Assembly: GCF_009796785.1 (NCBI RefSeq)
Contig: NZ_CP047026.1
Location: forward strand, 1,262,001-1,326,000
From: Polaribacter sp. L3A8
GTDB lineage: Bacteria > Bacteroidota > Bacteroidia > Flavobacteriales > Flavobacteriaceae
DNA length: 64,000 nt
Direction of reading: 5' to 3'
Shown: one piece after another, positions 7,988 to 17,308 of the stretch
Layout of the letters: every line of letters begins with the position of its first letter
How positions within the stretch are numbered: the stretch's first letter is position 1
Program-made: the position numbers and the translations under genes
The notes under the pieces: generated by a model
The model's input: only the letters and a program-made list of their open reading frames with translations
Database searches by the model: none
What the model was told of the DNA's origin: nothing

Positions 7988-10735
7988 TTAATTTCTTCTA
8001 GAACGTTTTCCACCACCACCTTTTCTACCTTGAACATTCATTTTTTGCCCCGCAAAACTTCCAAATTTATAAACAAAGGTTAGCATAAAATATTGTTCTA
8101 AAATTTTATTTTCAACATCTTGAATGTAGGTTTCTGTTACCGATCTTCTATACCCATTATTTTTTCCAAGCATATCATAAGCAACTAATGATAAAGTTGC
8201 TTGATTATCCCATAACTCAACCCCTAAACCTGCATTCCAAAAAATGGCATCACCATCAAACTCATCTCCCACTCTACTATTATAACGGTAAGAAACCTTA
8301 TTAGATAAGAATGCATTTTTAAGAAAAAACACGTTAGTATCTACATCTACATTCTGAACAAAATAGTTATTATCATTAAACACATCTGTATCATACACAT
8401 TTTTATTTTTAGAATAACTGTAGGTTGTATTTACATCAACCTTATTATCATAAGAATATCTAAAAGAAAACGAAGGTTTTAAAACTGTTGTTTTTGCAGC
8501 AAATTTTATATCGTTTTGAATAGACAAACTATTTTTATAACTCGCATTAAAACGCGCATTTAAATTAATGTTTGTCTTTCTGTTATAATAAGATTTAGAA
8601 ATCGCAAAATTCCCTGTATATGAATAATCTCCATCTATATTACTATAGGTCGTGTATTTATTTAAATCGGCATCCGTAATCGTTGAATTAATTATTTTAT
8701 CCTGAACAAATTGCGCTCTTACATTTCCAGAAATATTGATATTATTATAAGCCAAATTATTTTGATATTGAAAACGGATATTATGGCTTACTCCGGGATC
8801 TAAAAGAGGATTACCTACCACAACATGCGTAATATTACTCACATTTTCTACAGGTTGTAATTGACTTACAGAGGGTAAATCTACATTCTGACTATAATTT
8901 AAACTAATATTCTTATATCCATTTTGATCTCTATAACGAATTCTACCTGAATACGTTAAATATTCAAAATCTGCCTTAAAATTACGATCCGTTACCAACG
9001 CATCTTTATAATTTCTAGATGTATTAATAAAAGCACCTTCAAACTCAAAACGAATTTCTTTATATTGATATCTTAACTTTAATGCAGGTTTTAATGTGGT
9101 TGTTACATATTTACTATCAGAACTTAAAACATCATTAAAATCATTATAATCTGTTGTGTTTTCATCAAAATCGTAAATATAGTTTTCATTTTTTTGAGAA
9201 TTTATCGTTGCACTATAACTAGGCATCAACCTAAAATTAGTAAACAATTCTTTACTCCAAAAAGCATTCAAATAAATAGTACTACTATTGCTATCTGAAG
9301 TATTTATCTGATCTTGCGTAATGGTTTCATTACGATTGATAAGCGTATTTTCTGAATATTTTTGACTATCTGATGCTCCTTTTGCAAAAGTTGTATTTAA
9401 GTTAAACTTTAAATAGTCACTTTTATTATTTAAAAGAGAAGTTACACTAAACTGATTTTTTAACTCATTGTTAGAAAATGTAGCCTCTTTTTTAGAATTA
9501 TAATCACTCACTAAATCGCCATTTGTATAATACGACTCTCTATCCTCTACTGAGCCAGATTCTCCATTAGAACTTTTAAAATCTATTTCGTTAGACAACT
9601 GTACCTTTCTTTTCGAATTATTATTTTTAGGTTTTATCAGAAATTTTAAATCGGCTCCTGCAGTATGACTCTCTGAATCTGAAAAACTTTTACTATTAGA
9701 ATCTGTAATATAATTGAAATCTGGTAAAAAGGTTTCTCTATGACTTTCTTGTTCAAAATCTCTATCTTGCGAACTATACCTATAATTACCATTTACCCTT
9801 GTTTCATTCCACTTTCCTTTTGTATAATTTGCACCAATAAAATCAGACTCAATATACCCATTACTCGTATCAGTATCTGGCAAGGAATTAAATCCCCTTG
9901 ATAAATTTATATTGTTCGTTCCGGCAATAACACCTATTTGCTTTCCTTCTATTAATTTAAAAATATTGGCATTTACTTGATATTTATCATCAGTACCATA
10001 CCCTAATTTAACATCGCCAAAAGTGGCTCTATTTTTACCTTTTTTAATTTTTAAATTAATTTCTTTAGTTCCAGAATCAGATTCTTCTCCCGTAAATTTC
10101 TGATTATCCGTTTTATAATCTGTAACCTGTACCTTACTAATTACATTACTAGGTAGATTTTTTAAAGCAATATCTCCATTCTTTTCACCAAAAAACCTCA
10201 TTCCATCTACATTTATAGCCTCTACCTCTATCCCATTTACAGTAATGTTTCCATCTATATCGATATCTACACCTGGTAATTTCTTTAATAAATCTTCTGC
10301 CTTAGCATTTGGCAAGGTTTTAAAACTATCGGCATTATATTCTACGGTATCTTTTTTAATGATAACCGGAGGAGCTCTTGCTATAATTGTAATAACATCT
10401 AACTCTTCTATTAGATTATCTAGTACAATCTGCCCCATATTTAATTCACTGCCAGACGGTACATTTATATCTTTTATATAAGGCTCATAACCTAATGAAG
10501 CAATGTTAAATATAATTTTAGAATCTTCTCCAGAATTAACTCGTAAAGAAAATTCCCCTCTTTTATTTGTAATACCATAAGCAATAGGAATACTATCTTT
10601 TATGCTCTGTAAATATACCGTTGCCCCATTTAATGGAGCAGCATCTTGATCTTTAAGAACACCTTCTAAGGTAAATATCTGGGCAAATAATGATGAAGAA
10701 ATAAATAACGAGAAAATTAGTAGTAGTTTTTTCAA
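7988..10735 (-). CDS. Outer-membrane beta-barrel protein with carboxypeptidase-like and plug domains
   Basis: A 915-residue TonB-receptor-like protein. Residues 1-18 are a signal peptide (MKKLLLIFSLFISSSLFA). Next come a carboxypeptidase-regulatory-like beta sandwich (EGVLKDQDAAPLNGATVYL), a plug-like segment containing LKKLPGVDIDIDGNITVNG and VDGMRFFG, and a long barrel of alternating strands. The C-terminus is Gly/Arg-rich (GRKGGGGKRSRRN), not the aromatic last residue usual for barrels. The OmpB-like barrel family is abundant in Bacteroidota, and its ligands cannot be read from sequence. No SusD partner is adjacent. It stands alone and is divergent from the helicase gene. Confidence 0.88.
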   Translation of the reverse strand: MKKLLLIFSLFISSSLFAQIFTLEGVLKDQDAAPLNGATVYLQSIKDSIPIAYGITNKRGEFSLRVNSGEDSKIIFNIASLGYEPYIKDINVPSGSELNMGQIVLDNLIEELDVITIIARAPPVIIKKDTVEYNADSFKTLPNAKAEDLLKKLPGVDIDIDGNITVNGIEVEAINVDGMRFFGEKNGDIALKNLPSNVISKVQVTDYKTDNQKFTGEESDSGTKEINLKIKKGKNRATFGDVKLGYGTDDKYQVNANIFKLIEGKQIGVIAGTNNINLSRGFNSLPDTDTSNGYIESDFIGANYTKGKWNETRVNGNYRYSSQDRDFEQESHRETFLPDFNYITDSNSKSFSDSESHTAGADLKFLIKPKNNNSKRKVQLSNEIDFKSSNGESGSVEDRESYYTNGDLVSDYNSKKEATFSNNELKNQFSVTSLLNNKSDYLKFNLNTTFAKGASDSQKYSENTLINRNETITQDQINTSDSNSSTIYLNAFWSKELFTNFRLMPSYSATINSQKNENYIYDFDENTTDYNDFNDVLSSDSKYVTTTLKPALKLRYQYKEIRFEFEGAFINTSRNYKDALVTDRNFKADFEYLTYSGRIRYRDQNGYKNISLNYSQNVDLPSVSQLQPVENVSNITHVVVGNPLLDPGVSHNIRFQYQNNLAYNNINISGNVRAQFVQDKIINSTITDADLNKYTTYSNIDGDYSYTGNFAISKSYYNRKTNINLNARFNASYKNSLSIQNDIKFAAKTTVLKPSFSFRYSYDNKVDVNTTYSYSKNKNVYDTDVFNDNNYFVQNVDVDTNVFFLKNAFLSNKVSYRYNSRVGDEFDGDAIFWNAGLGVELWDNQATLSLVAYDMLGKNNGYRRSVTETYIQDVENKILEQYFMLTFVYKFGSFAGQKMNVQGRKGGGGKRSRRN

Positions 10736-10902
10736 TTTCTATAGCTTTAATTTTGTTCAATTTTGACATAAAATTCCTTTTTAAGTTTAAATCACTAAAC
10801 GTTAAATAAAAGTTAAAATTATTTTTTTCTTAAAGAACTATCATCCTAAAACACCTCATTTTAAAACACTAAATTCATCAAAAACTATAGATACAATTAA
10901 AC

Positions 10903-10910
10903 TATCTTTG
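10903..10910 (+). promoter_or_regulatory. -7 box of the DEAD-box helicase gene
   Basis: TATCTTTG matches the Bacteroidota -7 consensus exactly and lies 16 bases before the ATG at 10927, giving a very short leader. No clear TTG is found at the -33 spacing. Confidence 0.7.
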
Positions 10911-10926
10911 CATTAAAAATATATCA

Positions 10927-12162
10927 ATGCAGTTTTCTGAATTACCTTTACATAAATCTATATTAAAAGCAGTTGCTGAAGAGCGCTTTCACACACCAAC
11001 CAAAGTACAAGAAAAAGCAATTCCATTAGTTTTAGCTAAAAAAAATGTAATTGTTTCTGCACAAACAGGTACCGGAAAAACGGCGGCTTTTGCATTGCCA
11101 ATCCTTCAACTTTTGTTAGAAAAAGAAGAGGTAGCTGTAAAAGACAAGAAAATAAAATCTTTAATTATTACGCCAACTCGTGAGTTAGCCATACAAATAC
11201 TAGAAAACTTTGTAAGCTATGGCAAATACACAGATTTAACAACTACAGCTGTTTTTGGAGGAGTCTCTTTAGAGCCTCAAAAAGAAATATTAGCAAATGG
11301 TGTAGATGTTTTAGTAGCAACTCCTGGAAGATTAATTGATCTTCAAATGCAAGGAAACATAGACTTAAGCGCTATTGAAATATTTGTACTAGATGAAGCC
11401 GATTTAATGTTAGATATGGGCTTTATTGCTGATATTAAAAAAATAGAAGCTTTATGCCCTAAGAAAAAACAGACATTACTTTTTTCTGCTACAATTCCAG
11501 AAAAAATAGATGAATTAGCAAAAAGGATTCTAAAAAGTCCTGTTAAAGTAGAAATAAATCCTGAAGAAACAACGGCAAAAAACATTGGTCAGTTATTGTA
11601 TTACCTTCCCAAAAAGAACAAGACCGATTTATGTTTACACTTGTTGAGAAATACCATAAATGGGAAAATAATCATTTTTAGACGTACTAAATTCGGTGTT
11701 GACAAATTAGAGGAATCTTTAAACAGAAACGGATACAAGGTTACCAGTATTCATGGTGATAAAACCCAAGCAATTAGAAATAAAGCGATTGAAGATTTTA
11801 AAAATAAAAAAGCAAATATTTTAATTGCTACTGATGTTGCCGCACGTGGAATTGACATTACAAATGTAGATGCTATTATTAATTTTGATATTCCTAACAT
11901 ACCAGAAACCTACATTCATAGAATTGGTAGAACGGGTAGAGCAGGAAAATCTGGAATTGCATTCTCTTTCTGTTCTCCTGATGAAAACGCATACATTAAA
12001 TTAATTGAAACATTAATTGAAAAACCAATTAAGTTTATCGCAGAACATCCTTACCCAATTGCCCCACCAAAACACAAAAAGAAACAACCAAATACGGTTA
12101 GTAAACATAACAAAGGAAGAAAATCTGAAGCTTCTAAAAAGAATAAAAAACGCTGGTATTAA
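10927..12162 (+). CDS. DEAD-box RNA helicase, RhlE-like
   Basis: An ATP-dependent RNA helicase (411 residues) with the whole motif series: Q-motif TPTKVQEKAIP, Walker A AQTGTGKTAAF, PTRELAIQI, TPGRL, DEAD, SAT in LFSATIP, then TDVAARGIDI and HRIGRTGRAGK in the second RecA domain. A short lysine-rich tail (from about residue 385) probably binds RNA. Likely roles are ribosome assembly or RNA turnover at low temperature, as in other RhlE proteins; which one is not shown. It is transcribed alone and closed by a hairpin. Confidence 0.94.
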   Translation: MQFSELPLHKSILKAVAEERFHTPTKVQEKAIPLVLAKKNVIVSAQTGTGKTAAFALPILQLLLEKEEVAVKDKKIKSLIITPTRELAIQILENFVSYGKYTDLTTTAVFGGVSLEPQKEILANGVDVLVATPGRLIDLQMQGNIDLSAIEIFVLDEADLMLDMGFIADIKKIEALCPKKKQTLLFSATIPEKIDELAKRILKSPVKVEINPEETTAKNIGQLLYYLPKKNKTDLCLHLLRNTINGKIIIFRRTKFGVDKLEESLNRNGYKVTSIHGDKTQAIRNKAIEDFKNKKANILIATDVAARGIDITNVDAIINFDIPNIPETYIHRIGRTGRAGKSGIAFSFCSPDENAYIKLIETLIEKPIKFIAEHPYPIAPPKHKKKQPNTVSKHNKGRKSEASKKNKKRWY

Positions 12163-12207
12163 GTTTTAAAAAGTACTTTACAACACATATTAAAAAGATA
12201 TATTATC

Positions 12208-12237
12208 AAAAAAACCCAAGTTTATACTTGGGTTTTT
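12208..12237. terminator. Bidirectional terminator between helicase and redoxin genes
   Basis: AAAACCCAAG (12211-12220) pairs with CTTGGGTTTT (12227-12236) around TTTATA, with A and T runs on the two sides. It lies between convergent genes. Confidence 0.85.
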
Positions 12238-12282
12238 AAGTCTTTAGAAAAAAAGTTCAATTAATTATCTAAATCATTTATC

Positions 12283-12888
12283 TTACAATACTTTTATAGA
12301 ACAACCTATCGCTCTTGTTGTTGTTTTCGAAGGTTTGTTACCTGCTAACAAAGCATCAATCACATTTTCTACATATTTTTCTGTTACAGCATCTTCATCT
12401 CTAGAGTTATTATCTATAGCTCCAATATATTCAACTTTCATAGTTGGTTTGCTAACAATAAATACATGTGGAGTTTTAGTTGCGCCAAACTTTGGATATA
12501 CTTTCTGACCTTCATCATACAAATAAGGAAACGTAAATCCTTTTTCTTTAGCTCTAACCTGCATATCCTCAAAACTATCTCCTTTAGATGCCTTCGGATC
12601 ATTAGGATTTATAGCAATTACAGGATATCCCAATTTTTTATATTTTTTATCTAAAGCAATAATTCTATCTTCATTAGCAATAGAATACGGACAATGATTA
12701 CAGGTAAAAATAATAACAAACCCTTTTGCTTCTTTATAATCAGATAAAGAAACCATCTTATTATCGATGTTCTTCAACCTAAAATCGTCAACAGTATCTC
12801 CTACCTGATAACCTTCAGCCGTTTTTACAGTAAATGCACTCACTGCAACCACAACTAGTAACATTAAAATTGATTTTGTAAATTTCAT
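12283..12888 (-). CDS. Exported thioredoxin-fold redoxin with CNHC motif
   Basis: A 201-residue periplasmic protein with a signal peptide (MKFTKSILMLLVVVAVSAF) and an AhpC/TSA-like redoxin fold. The active site reads TCNHCPYS (CxxC), followed by YPVIAINPND and the cis-proline region ATKTPHVFIV. Relatives are annotated as thioredoxin-family or PRX-like proteins; the partner is unknown. A Cys near the C-terminus (GCSIKVL) may add a third thiol. It starts 18 bases after the TlpA-like gene upstream on the same strand, so the two redox genes probably form an operon. Confidence 0.86.
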   Translation of the reverse strand: MKFTKSILMLLVVVAVSAFTVKTAEGYQVGDTVDDFRLKNIDNKMVSLSDYKEAKGFVIIFTCNHCPYSIANEDRIIALDKKYKKLGYPVIAINPNDPKASKGDSFEDMQVRAKEKGFTFPYLYDEGQKVYPKFGATKTPHVFIVSKPTMKVEYIGAIDNNSRDEDAVTEKYVENVIDALLAGNKPSKTTTRAIGCSIKVL

Positions 12889-12906
12889 AAAACTTCTATT
12901 TTAAAT

Positions 12907-13413
12907 TTATAAAAATGATTGTAACTCGGTTTCTAACTTTTCATAATCAAATGATTGCTCATAAAACTTTCTACCTTTAGCATTGTAAATTAAGGTTGCA
13001 GGCAAAGCGCCAGACCAAGTAGCATCTATTGCTTTTATCCAAACATCTTCATTTACATCATTTAACAAAACTACCTTAGATTGTAAATTATTTTTATTGA
13101 TAAAAGGAATTAATCTTTTATCTATTTGTTTCGGAAAATCTAAACTTACCAATATAACTTCTACATTTTTAGCCGCATATTCTTGGTTCAATTTCTCAAA
13201 AGCAGGCAATTCTTTTACACACGGCGCACACCAAGTTGCCCAAAAATTAACCACATAGGTTTTACCATCCTTTTTTTCTAACAAAGGTTTTAATTCTGTA
13301 TAAGTATAAGACTTAACAGTAGTTATTTTCTGCGAAACCTCTTTTACTTCTTTGTTTTTACAAGAAAATAAAAGTGATAAAAATAATAAAGAATAAAAAC
13401 TTTTTTTTAGCAT
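12907..13413 (-). CDS. TlpA-like disulfide reductase lipoprotein
   Basis: A 168-residue thioredoxin-family protein with a lipoprotein signal (LLFLSLLFSC, Cys at residue 17) and the classic WATWCAPC active site. The cis-proline region is GALPATLIYN. TlpA/ResA-type proteins reduce disulfides in exported proteins such as apocytochromes, so this is probably an outer-face thiol reductase anchored in a membrane. It is first in the pair with the CNHC redoxin downstream. Confidence 0.9.
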   Translation of the reverse strand: MLKKSFYSLLFLSLLFSCKNKEVKEVSQKITTVKSYTYTELKPLLEKKDGKTYVVNFWATWCAPCVKELPAFEKLNQEYAAKNVEVILVSLDFPKQIDKRLIPFINKNNLQSKVVLLNDVNEDVWIKAIDATWSGALPATLIYNAKGRKFYEQSFDYEKLETELQSFL

Positions 13414-13466
13414 ACTATAAAATTACAAAGAAGATATGTTACTAAAAAACAATTAACTATTCATTA

Positions 13467-13508
13467 ACAAAAAAACCTCATAAAAATAAATTTATGAGGT
13501 TTTTTTGT
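13467..13508 (-). terminator. Terminator of the S1/P1 nuclease gene
   Basis: A perfect 18-bp inverted repeat (13467-13484 and 13491-13508) with core CCTCATAAA/TTTATGAGG and a 6-base loop. It lies 15 bases past the nuclease stop on the minus strand; the symmetric A/T runs would also permit plus-strand action. Confidence 0.85.
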
Positions 13509-13523
13509 AAGTAAAGAAAGTTT

Positions 13524-14306
13524 CTAGCTAAAAATTTCGTTTAAAACTTTAGCCAAACGGATTCCTCCTTTTTGCAACTGAGTTCTTACAGTTCCAAAAT
13601 AGTCATAAGAATATCTATATTTTAAATTTTCTCCTACTTTTACAGAGTTGTAAACTTCTTTTGTAACCTCATGTACTTCATCTACCCATTCTTCAATAGT
13701 TCCGTTTTCAATGGCTTTAATTTCTTTTTTTGACAAATCTTCTGCATTGTTAGCCAATTCTATATAACTCATATTCCATTCTTCAATCATTTTAGAATCC
13801 CAAACGGTATGCAAATTTGTTCCATTACCAAACCACTGAACCTGTATACCGTTTCCTCCTTTATCTTCTCTTTGCCCAATATGTAATGGCTGATGTAAAT
13901 CTCCCATAAAATGAACCAGCATTTTTAAGTAAAACTCTTTACTTTCTTCAGTGCTATTTTTATCTTTTAAAACTTGAATGCATTTTTGAATTCCCGTAAC
14001 TAAATCGCCTTTAGGATTTTTTTCTGCATCTGCATACTTTTCATCCAAATCCATATTTACATAATGCCAAGAATAAAACTCATTGTATTTTTTATCCGAT
14101 TTTATCTCATCACCAAACGTAGCTACAAAGGCTAAACTTTGTCCTTTTAACAATTTATCAATTTTCCTTTTTGCTTTCTTCGTTAAATGATTTTCAGCAA
14201 TCTTACCTGTAGTTCTATGACCTGTTGGTCCCCAAAACACCGTTTCTTCTGTTGTTGGTTTTGAGAAAAAAAATAACGATATCATTAAAAATATTTTAAT
14301 ATTCAT
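13524..14306 (-). CDS. S1/P1-type zinc nuclease
   Basis: An exported 260-residue nuclease. A short N-terminal hydrophobic signal is followed by WGPTGHRTTGKIAE, which supplies the zinc-binding N-terminal Trp and His. Further zinc ligands are seen in SWHYVNMD, HFMGDLHQPLHIG and NLHTVWD. S1/P1 enzymes cut single-stranded DNA/RNA and remove 3' phosphates, usually to scavenge nucleotides and phosphate. The gene stands alone with its own promoter region and terminator. Identification is firm; substrate preference is inferred from the family. Confidence 0.93.
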   Translation of the reverse strand: MNIKIFLMISLFFFSKPTTEETVFWGPTGHRTTGKIAENHLTKKAKRKIDKLLKGQSLAFVATFGDEIKSDKKYNEFYSWHYVNMDLDEKYADAEKNPKGDLVTGIQKCIQVLKDKNSTEESKEFYLKMLVHFMGDLHQPLHIGQREDKGGNGIQVQWFGNGTNLHTVWDSKMIEEWNMSYIELANNAEDLSKKEIKAIENGTIEEWVDEVHEVTKEVYNSVKVGENLKYRYSYDYFGTVRTQLQKGGIRLAKVLNEIFS

Positions 14307-14332
14307 CTTGAGATTTTAAAATTAAGTTGCAA

Positions 14333-14340
14333 CAAATTTA
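14333..14340 (-). promoter_or_regulatory. Putative -7 box of the S1/P1 nuclease gene
   Basis: The minus strand reads TAAATTTG (TAnnTTTG), 26 bases before the start codon. A TTG on the minus strand lies 16 bases upstream, one short of the usual 17-23 spacing. Confidence 0.5.
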
Positions 14341-14361
14341 TAAAAATAATCATCAACAATT

Positions 14362-14393
14362 TTGGAAATAACAAAAAATATAGTATATCTTTG
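14362..14393 (+). promoter_or_regulatory. Promoter of the SPFH operon
   Basis: TTG at 14362-14364, 21 bases of spacer, then TATCTTTG at 14386-14393. Both halves of the Bacteroidota promoter are present, 35 bases before the ATG of the SPFH gene. Confidence 0.75.
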
Positions 14394-14428
14394 TGATATC
14401 ATTTTAATATCATTATAAATAAAAACAC

Positions 14429-15289
14429 ATGAAAGAAGAAAAAATTATTAAACCAGCAAACGGTTATTTAATGTTATTAATCGTTTTATTATTATTTTTT
14501 GGAGGTATTGCTATGAGCATTATCAATGAAACAATTCTTTTTTTATTGGTTACTTTACTCGGTTTTATAGGCTTTTTTGGTTTTATATTGGTAAACCCAA
14601 ACACGTCTAAAGTAATTTTATTATTTGGTAAATATGTGGGGACTATAAAAGACAATGGTTTGTATTGGGCGAATCCGCTATTTAGAAAAAAAACAATTTC
14701 ATTAAGAGCTAGTAATTTTGATAGCGAACGTTTAAAAGTAAATGACAAGTTAGGAAACCCAATTATGATTTCTACAATTTTGGTTTGGAGAGTTACAGAC
14801 ACTTACAAAGCGGCTTTTGATGTTGATAATTATGAAAACTTTGTACGTGTACAAACCGACGCAGCCGTTAGAAAATTAGCAAGTATGTATCCTTATGATA
14901 ATTTTGCTGATGAAGGTCATGATGAAGACATCACTTTAAGATCTAGTGTAAACGAAGTTTCGGAAGCTTTAGAAAAAGAAATCGACGAACGCTTATCGAT
15001 TGCAGGAATAGAGGTTTTAGAAGCACGAATTGGGTATTTAGCCTATGCACAAGAAATTGCATCTGCCATGTTAAAAAGACAACAAGCTACTGCAATAGTT
15101 GCTGCAAGACACAAAATTGTTCAAGGTGCCGTAGAAATGGTAGAAATGGCTTTAAACGAATTAAACAGAAAACAAATTGTTGAGTTAGATGATGAACGCA
15201 AAGCAGCAATGGTTAGTAATTTATTAGTTATTTTGTGTGGAGATAAAGAGGCCTCTCCTGTTGTGAATGCAGGAACTTTAAGTCATTAA
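14429..15289 (+). CDS. SPFH (stomatin/prohibitin-like) membrane protein
   Basis: A 286-residue protein with two N-terminal membrane segments (about 13-27 and 31-53) followed by an SPFH domain that starts at NTSKVILLFGKYVGTIKDNGLYW and ends in a helical region with KRQQATAIVAARHKIVQGAVEMV. Such proteins form membrane scaffolds and often tether proteases. It heads a tight five-gene operon that ends with an Arc-like DNA-binding protein. I recall SPFH and Arc-like neighbours as a frequent pair in bacteria, which suggests a joint, still undefined role. Confidence 0.9.
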   Translation: MKEEKIIKPANGYLMLLIVLLLFFGGIAMSIINETILFLLVTLLGFIGFFGFILVNPNTSKVILLFGKYVGTIKDNGLYWANPLFRKKTISLRASNFDSERLKVNDKLGNPIMISTILVWRVTDTYKAAFDVDNYENFVRVQTDAAVRKLASMYPYDNFADEGHDEDITLRSSVNEVSEALEKEIDERLSIAGIEVLEARIGYLAYAQEIASAMLKRQQATAIVAARHKIVQGAVEMVEMALNELNRKQIVELDDERKAAMVSNLLVILCGDKEASPVVNAGTLSH

Positions 15290-15393
15290 GTAGTGGTTGG
15301 TGGAGTTAAAAAAAATGACAACTCCACAACTTTATTCACTTTAAACCTTTGTGACTTTGCAGACCAAAAGTTCAGAAACAAAAAATAAAATAC

Positions 15394-15561
15394 ATGAAAG
15401 AATATAAATTTTTAAAACAAAAAGTAAGTTGGTCTAATAGCCAAAATAATTTTGAGGACGCAATTAACGCCCATGCTAAACAAGGTTGGCGTGTAATTAA
15501 TGTATACGCGAATACCAATGGTCGTGTTTATGCACTTCTAGAAAAAGACAAAAACAGCTAA
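15394..15561 (+). CDS. DUF4177-like small protein (55 residues)
   Basis: A short gene of 55 codons with ATG at 15394 and TAA at 15559. The protein has FEDAINAHAKQGWRVINVY and GRVYALLEK, the helix-strand pattern of the DUF4177 family. It lies 104 bases after the SPFH gene and 2 bases before the next gene, so it is co-transcribed. The function of the family is unknown. The close packing and typical codon use support it as a real gene. Confidence 0.78.
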   Translation: MKEYKFLKQKVSWSNSQNNFEDAINAHAKQGWRVINVYANTNGRVYALLEKDKNS

Positions 15562-15563
15562 AA

Positions 15564-16064
15564 ATGAAAATTTTTAAAGAAGAACAACGTTTTAGACAAA
15601 CTTGGTTGATTATCTTGTTAGTTATTAGTTCAATTGCCCCTATAGCAATGATGCTAAAAAAATATTTACAAAAAAACGCTACATTAACCACTAAAGAGTT
15701 TATAATAACAATTGCAGTAATTTTGGTTTCAGTTACCACAATATTCTTCTTTAAACTAACAACAAGAATAGATGAAAAAGGAATTCATTACCAATTTTTT
15801 CCACTTCATTTTTCTTTTAGAACCATTCCTTGGAATGAAATTTCTAAAGTAGGTACTAGAACCTATCTTCCTATTAGTGAATTTGGTGGTTGGGGAATAA
15901 GAGGAGGATTTTTCTTTAATAAAGGAAAAGAGAAAGCGATAAATGTTTCTGGTGATATCGGCATTCAATTAATTCTTAAAAATGGAGAGAAATTATTAAT
16001 TGGTACACAAAAAAAAGAGGAAGCTACAAGAGTATTAGAAACTTATAAAAATAAATTAATATGA
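15564..16064 (+). CDS. Two-helix membrane protein with PH-like C-terminal part
   Basis: A 166-residue protein with two membrane helices (about 13-31 and 45-65) and a C-terminal beta-rich half containing DEKGIHYQFFPL, RTIPWNEISKVGTRTY and ISEFGGWGIRG. That order resembles small bacterial membrane-anchored PH-like domains (DUF6141-type from memory). The function is unknown. It starts 2 bases after the DUF4177-like gene and overlaps the next gene by ATGA at 16061-16064, so it belongs to the SPFH operon. Confidence 0.65.
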   Translation: MKIFKEEQRFRQTWLIILLVISSIAPIAMMLKKYLQKNATLTTKEFIITIAVILVSVTTIFFFKLTTRIDEKGIHYQFFPLHFSFRTIPWNEISKVGTRTYLPISEFGGWGIRGGFFFNKGKEKAINVSGDIGIQLILKNGEKLLIGTQKKEEATRVLETYKNKLI

Positions 16065-16981
16065 TTCGTTTCATCAGCTATTTAGTAATTACATTTTTTG
16101 GGACCTTTATTTCTGTTGCTCAGATAAAATCTGAAGAAATATTGATAAAAAATGAATCCATAGAACTACCAGGAACATTAACTTATACAAAAACAAAGGT
16201 TCCTTTAATAATTTGGGTGCATGGATCTGGTAATGTAGATAGAAACGGAAATCAATTTCCATCTATTAAGGCCAATTATATTAAACAATTTAGAGATGCC
16301 GTCAATAAAGAAGATATTGCTTTTTTTAGTTATGATAAAAGAACCGCTATTAAAAACAACACAGCTTTTTTAAAAGGCACCAAAATTGTAGATTTTTCAC
16401 TTGATGTAGAAAAGGTAATCTCTCATTTTAAAAATGACAAACGTTTTTCTAAAATTATTTTAATAGGCCATAGTCAAGGTTCTTTAATTGCAATGATGGC
16501 TTCTAAACATATAGATAAATACATATCTATTGCAGGCGCAGGAGAAACAATTGATAAAACCATAATAAAACAGATTTCAAAGAATAATGCAAACTTGGGT
16601 ATCGCTGCTAAAAAACAGTTTGATACTTTAAGAGTAAAAGGAAAAATTGAAGTTGTAAATCCATTTTTAATGAGTGTATTTGCAAAACAAAATCAAGATT
16701 TCCTGTACTCTTGGATGCAAATAAATCCTTTAGAAGAAATAAAAAAACTAACTATGCCTACTTTAATCCTTAATGGTGATAAGGATTTACAAGTACAAAT
16801 TGAAGACGCAGAAGCGTTGCAGGCAGCAAGTTTAAATTCTAAATTAGTTATTATAAAAAACATGAATCATGTTTTAAAAGACATCAAAAAAGAAGAAGAC
16901 AACCTAAAATCTTATTATTCATCAGAATACCCAATATCAGAACAATTAATTAAAACAATCGTTTTATTTATAAAAAAGTAA
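16061..16981 (+). CDS. Exported alpha/beta hydrolase
   Basis: A 306-residue serine hydrolase with an N-terminal signal or membrane segment (FISYLVITFFGTFISVAQ). The oxyanion segment is IIWVHGSGNVDRNG, the nucleophile is in GHSQGS, the acid is likely in LNGDKDLQVQ, and the base is the His of MNHVLKD. The layout fits dienelactone-hydrolase-like or BAAT-like esterases; the substrate is unknown. It overlaps the membrane protein gene by 4 bases and is followed after 1 base by the Arc-like gene. Confidence 0.85.
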   Translation: MIRFISYLVITFFGTFISVAQIKSEEILIKNESIELPGTLTYTKTKVPLIIWVHGSGNVDRNGNQFPSIKANYIKQFRDAVNKEDIAFFSYDKRTAIKNNTAFLKGTKIVDFSLDVEKVISHFKNDKRFSKIILIGHSQGSLIAMMASKHIDKYISIAGAGETIDKTIIKQISKNNANLGIAAKKQFDTLRVKGKIEVVNPFLMSVFAKQNQDFLYSWMQINPLEEIKKLTMPTLILNGDKDLQVQIEDAEALQAASLNSKLVIIKNMNHVLKDIKKEEDNLKSYYSSEYPISEQLIKTIVLFIKK

Positions 16982-16982
16982 C

Positions 16983-17147
16983 ATGGCTAAGAAAAAAGCA
17001 TTCGCATTGCGAGTTAATGAAGACATGATAAAAGCTATTGAAAAATGGGCTGCAGATGAATTTCGTTCTACAAACGGACAAATAGAATGGATGCTAATGC
17101 AGGCTCTTAAAAATGCAAAAAGAGAACCTAAGAAAAAAGAAGACTAA
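16983..17147 (+). CDS. Arc-like ribbon-helix-helix DNA-binding protein (54 residues)
   Basis: A small gene with ATG at 16983, 1 base after the hydrolase stop, and TAA at 17145. The product starts MAKKKAFALRVNEDMIKAIE, then EKWAADEFRSTNGQIEWML: a basic N-terminal strand followed by two helices, as in Arc/MetJ repressors, with a Lys-rich tail. It is the last gene of the SPFH operon and may autoregulate it; no operator was identified. I recall Arc-like proteins of this size beside SPFH genes in other genomes. Confidence 0.8.
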   Translation: MAKKKAFALRVNEDMIKAIEKWAADEFRSTNGQIEWMLMQALKNAKREPKKKED

Positions 17148-17308
17148 ACGCTACAATCTTCTTACTTTTAATAAAACCGATTACTTCTATTTAAAACTAC
17201 AAAAACATAAATTGTAAAAATAAACGCTCATTTTTTATGGAGCATTTTCTATTTTGTATATTGCCTACTTGATAAAAATTAATGTAAAAATCATTTTAAA
17301 AATAATTC

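Noticed and set aside
17216..17250. Hairpin CGCTCA/GGAGC after the Arc-like gene
   Set aside because: Too many mismatches to call a terminator.
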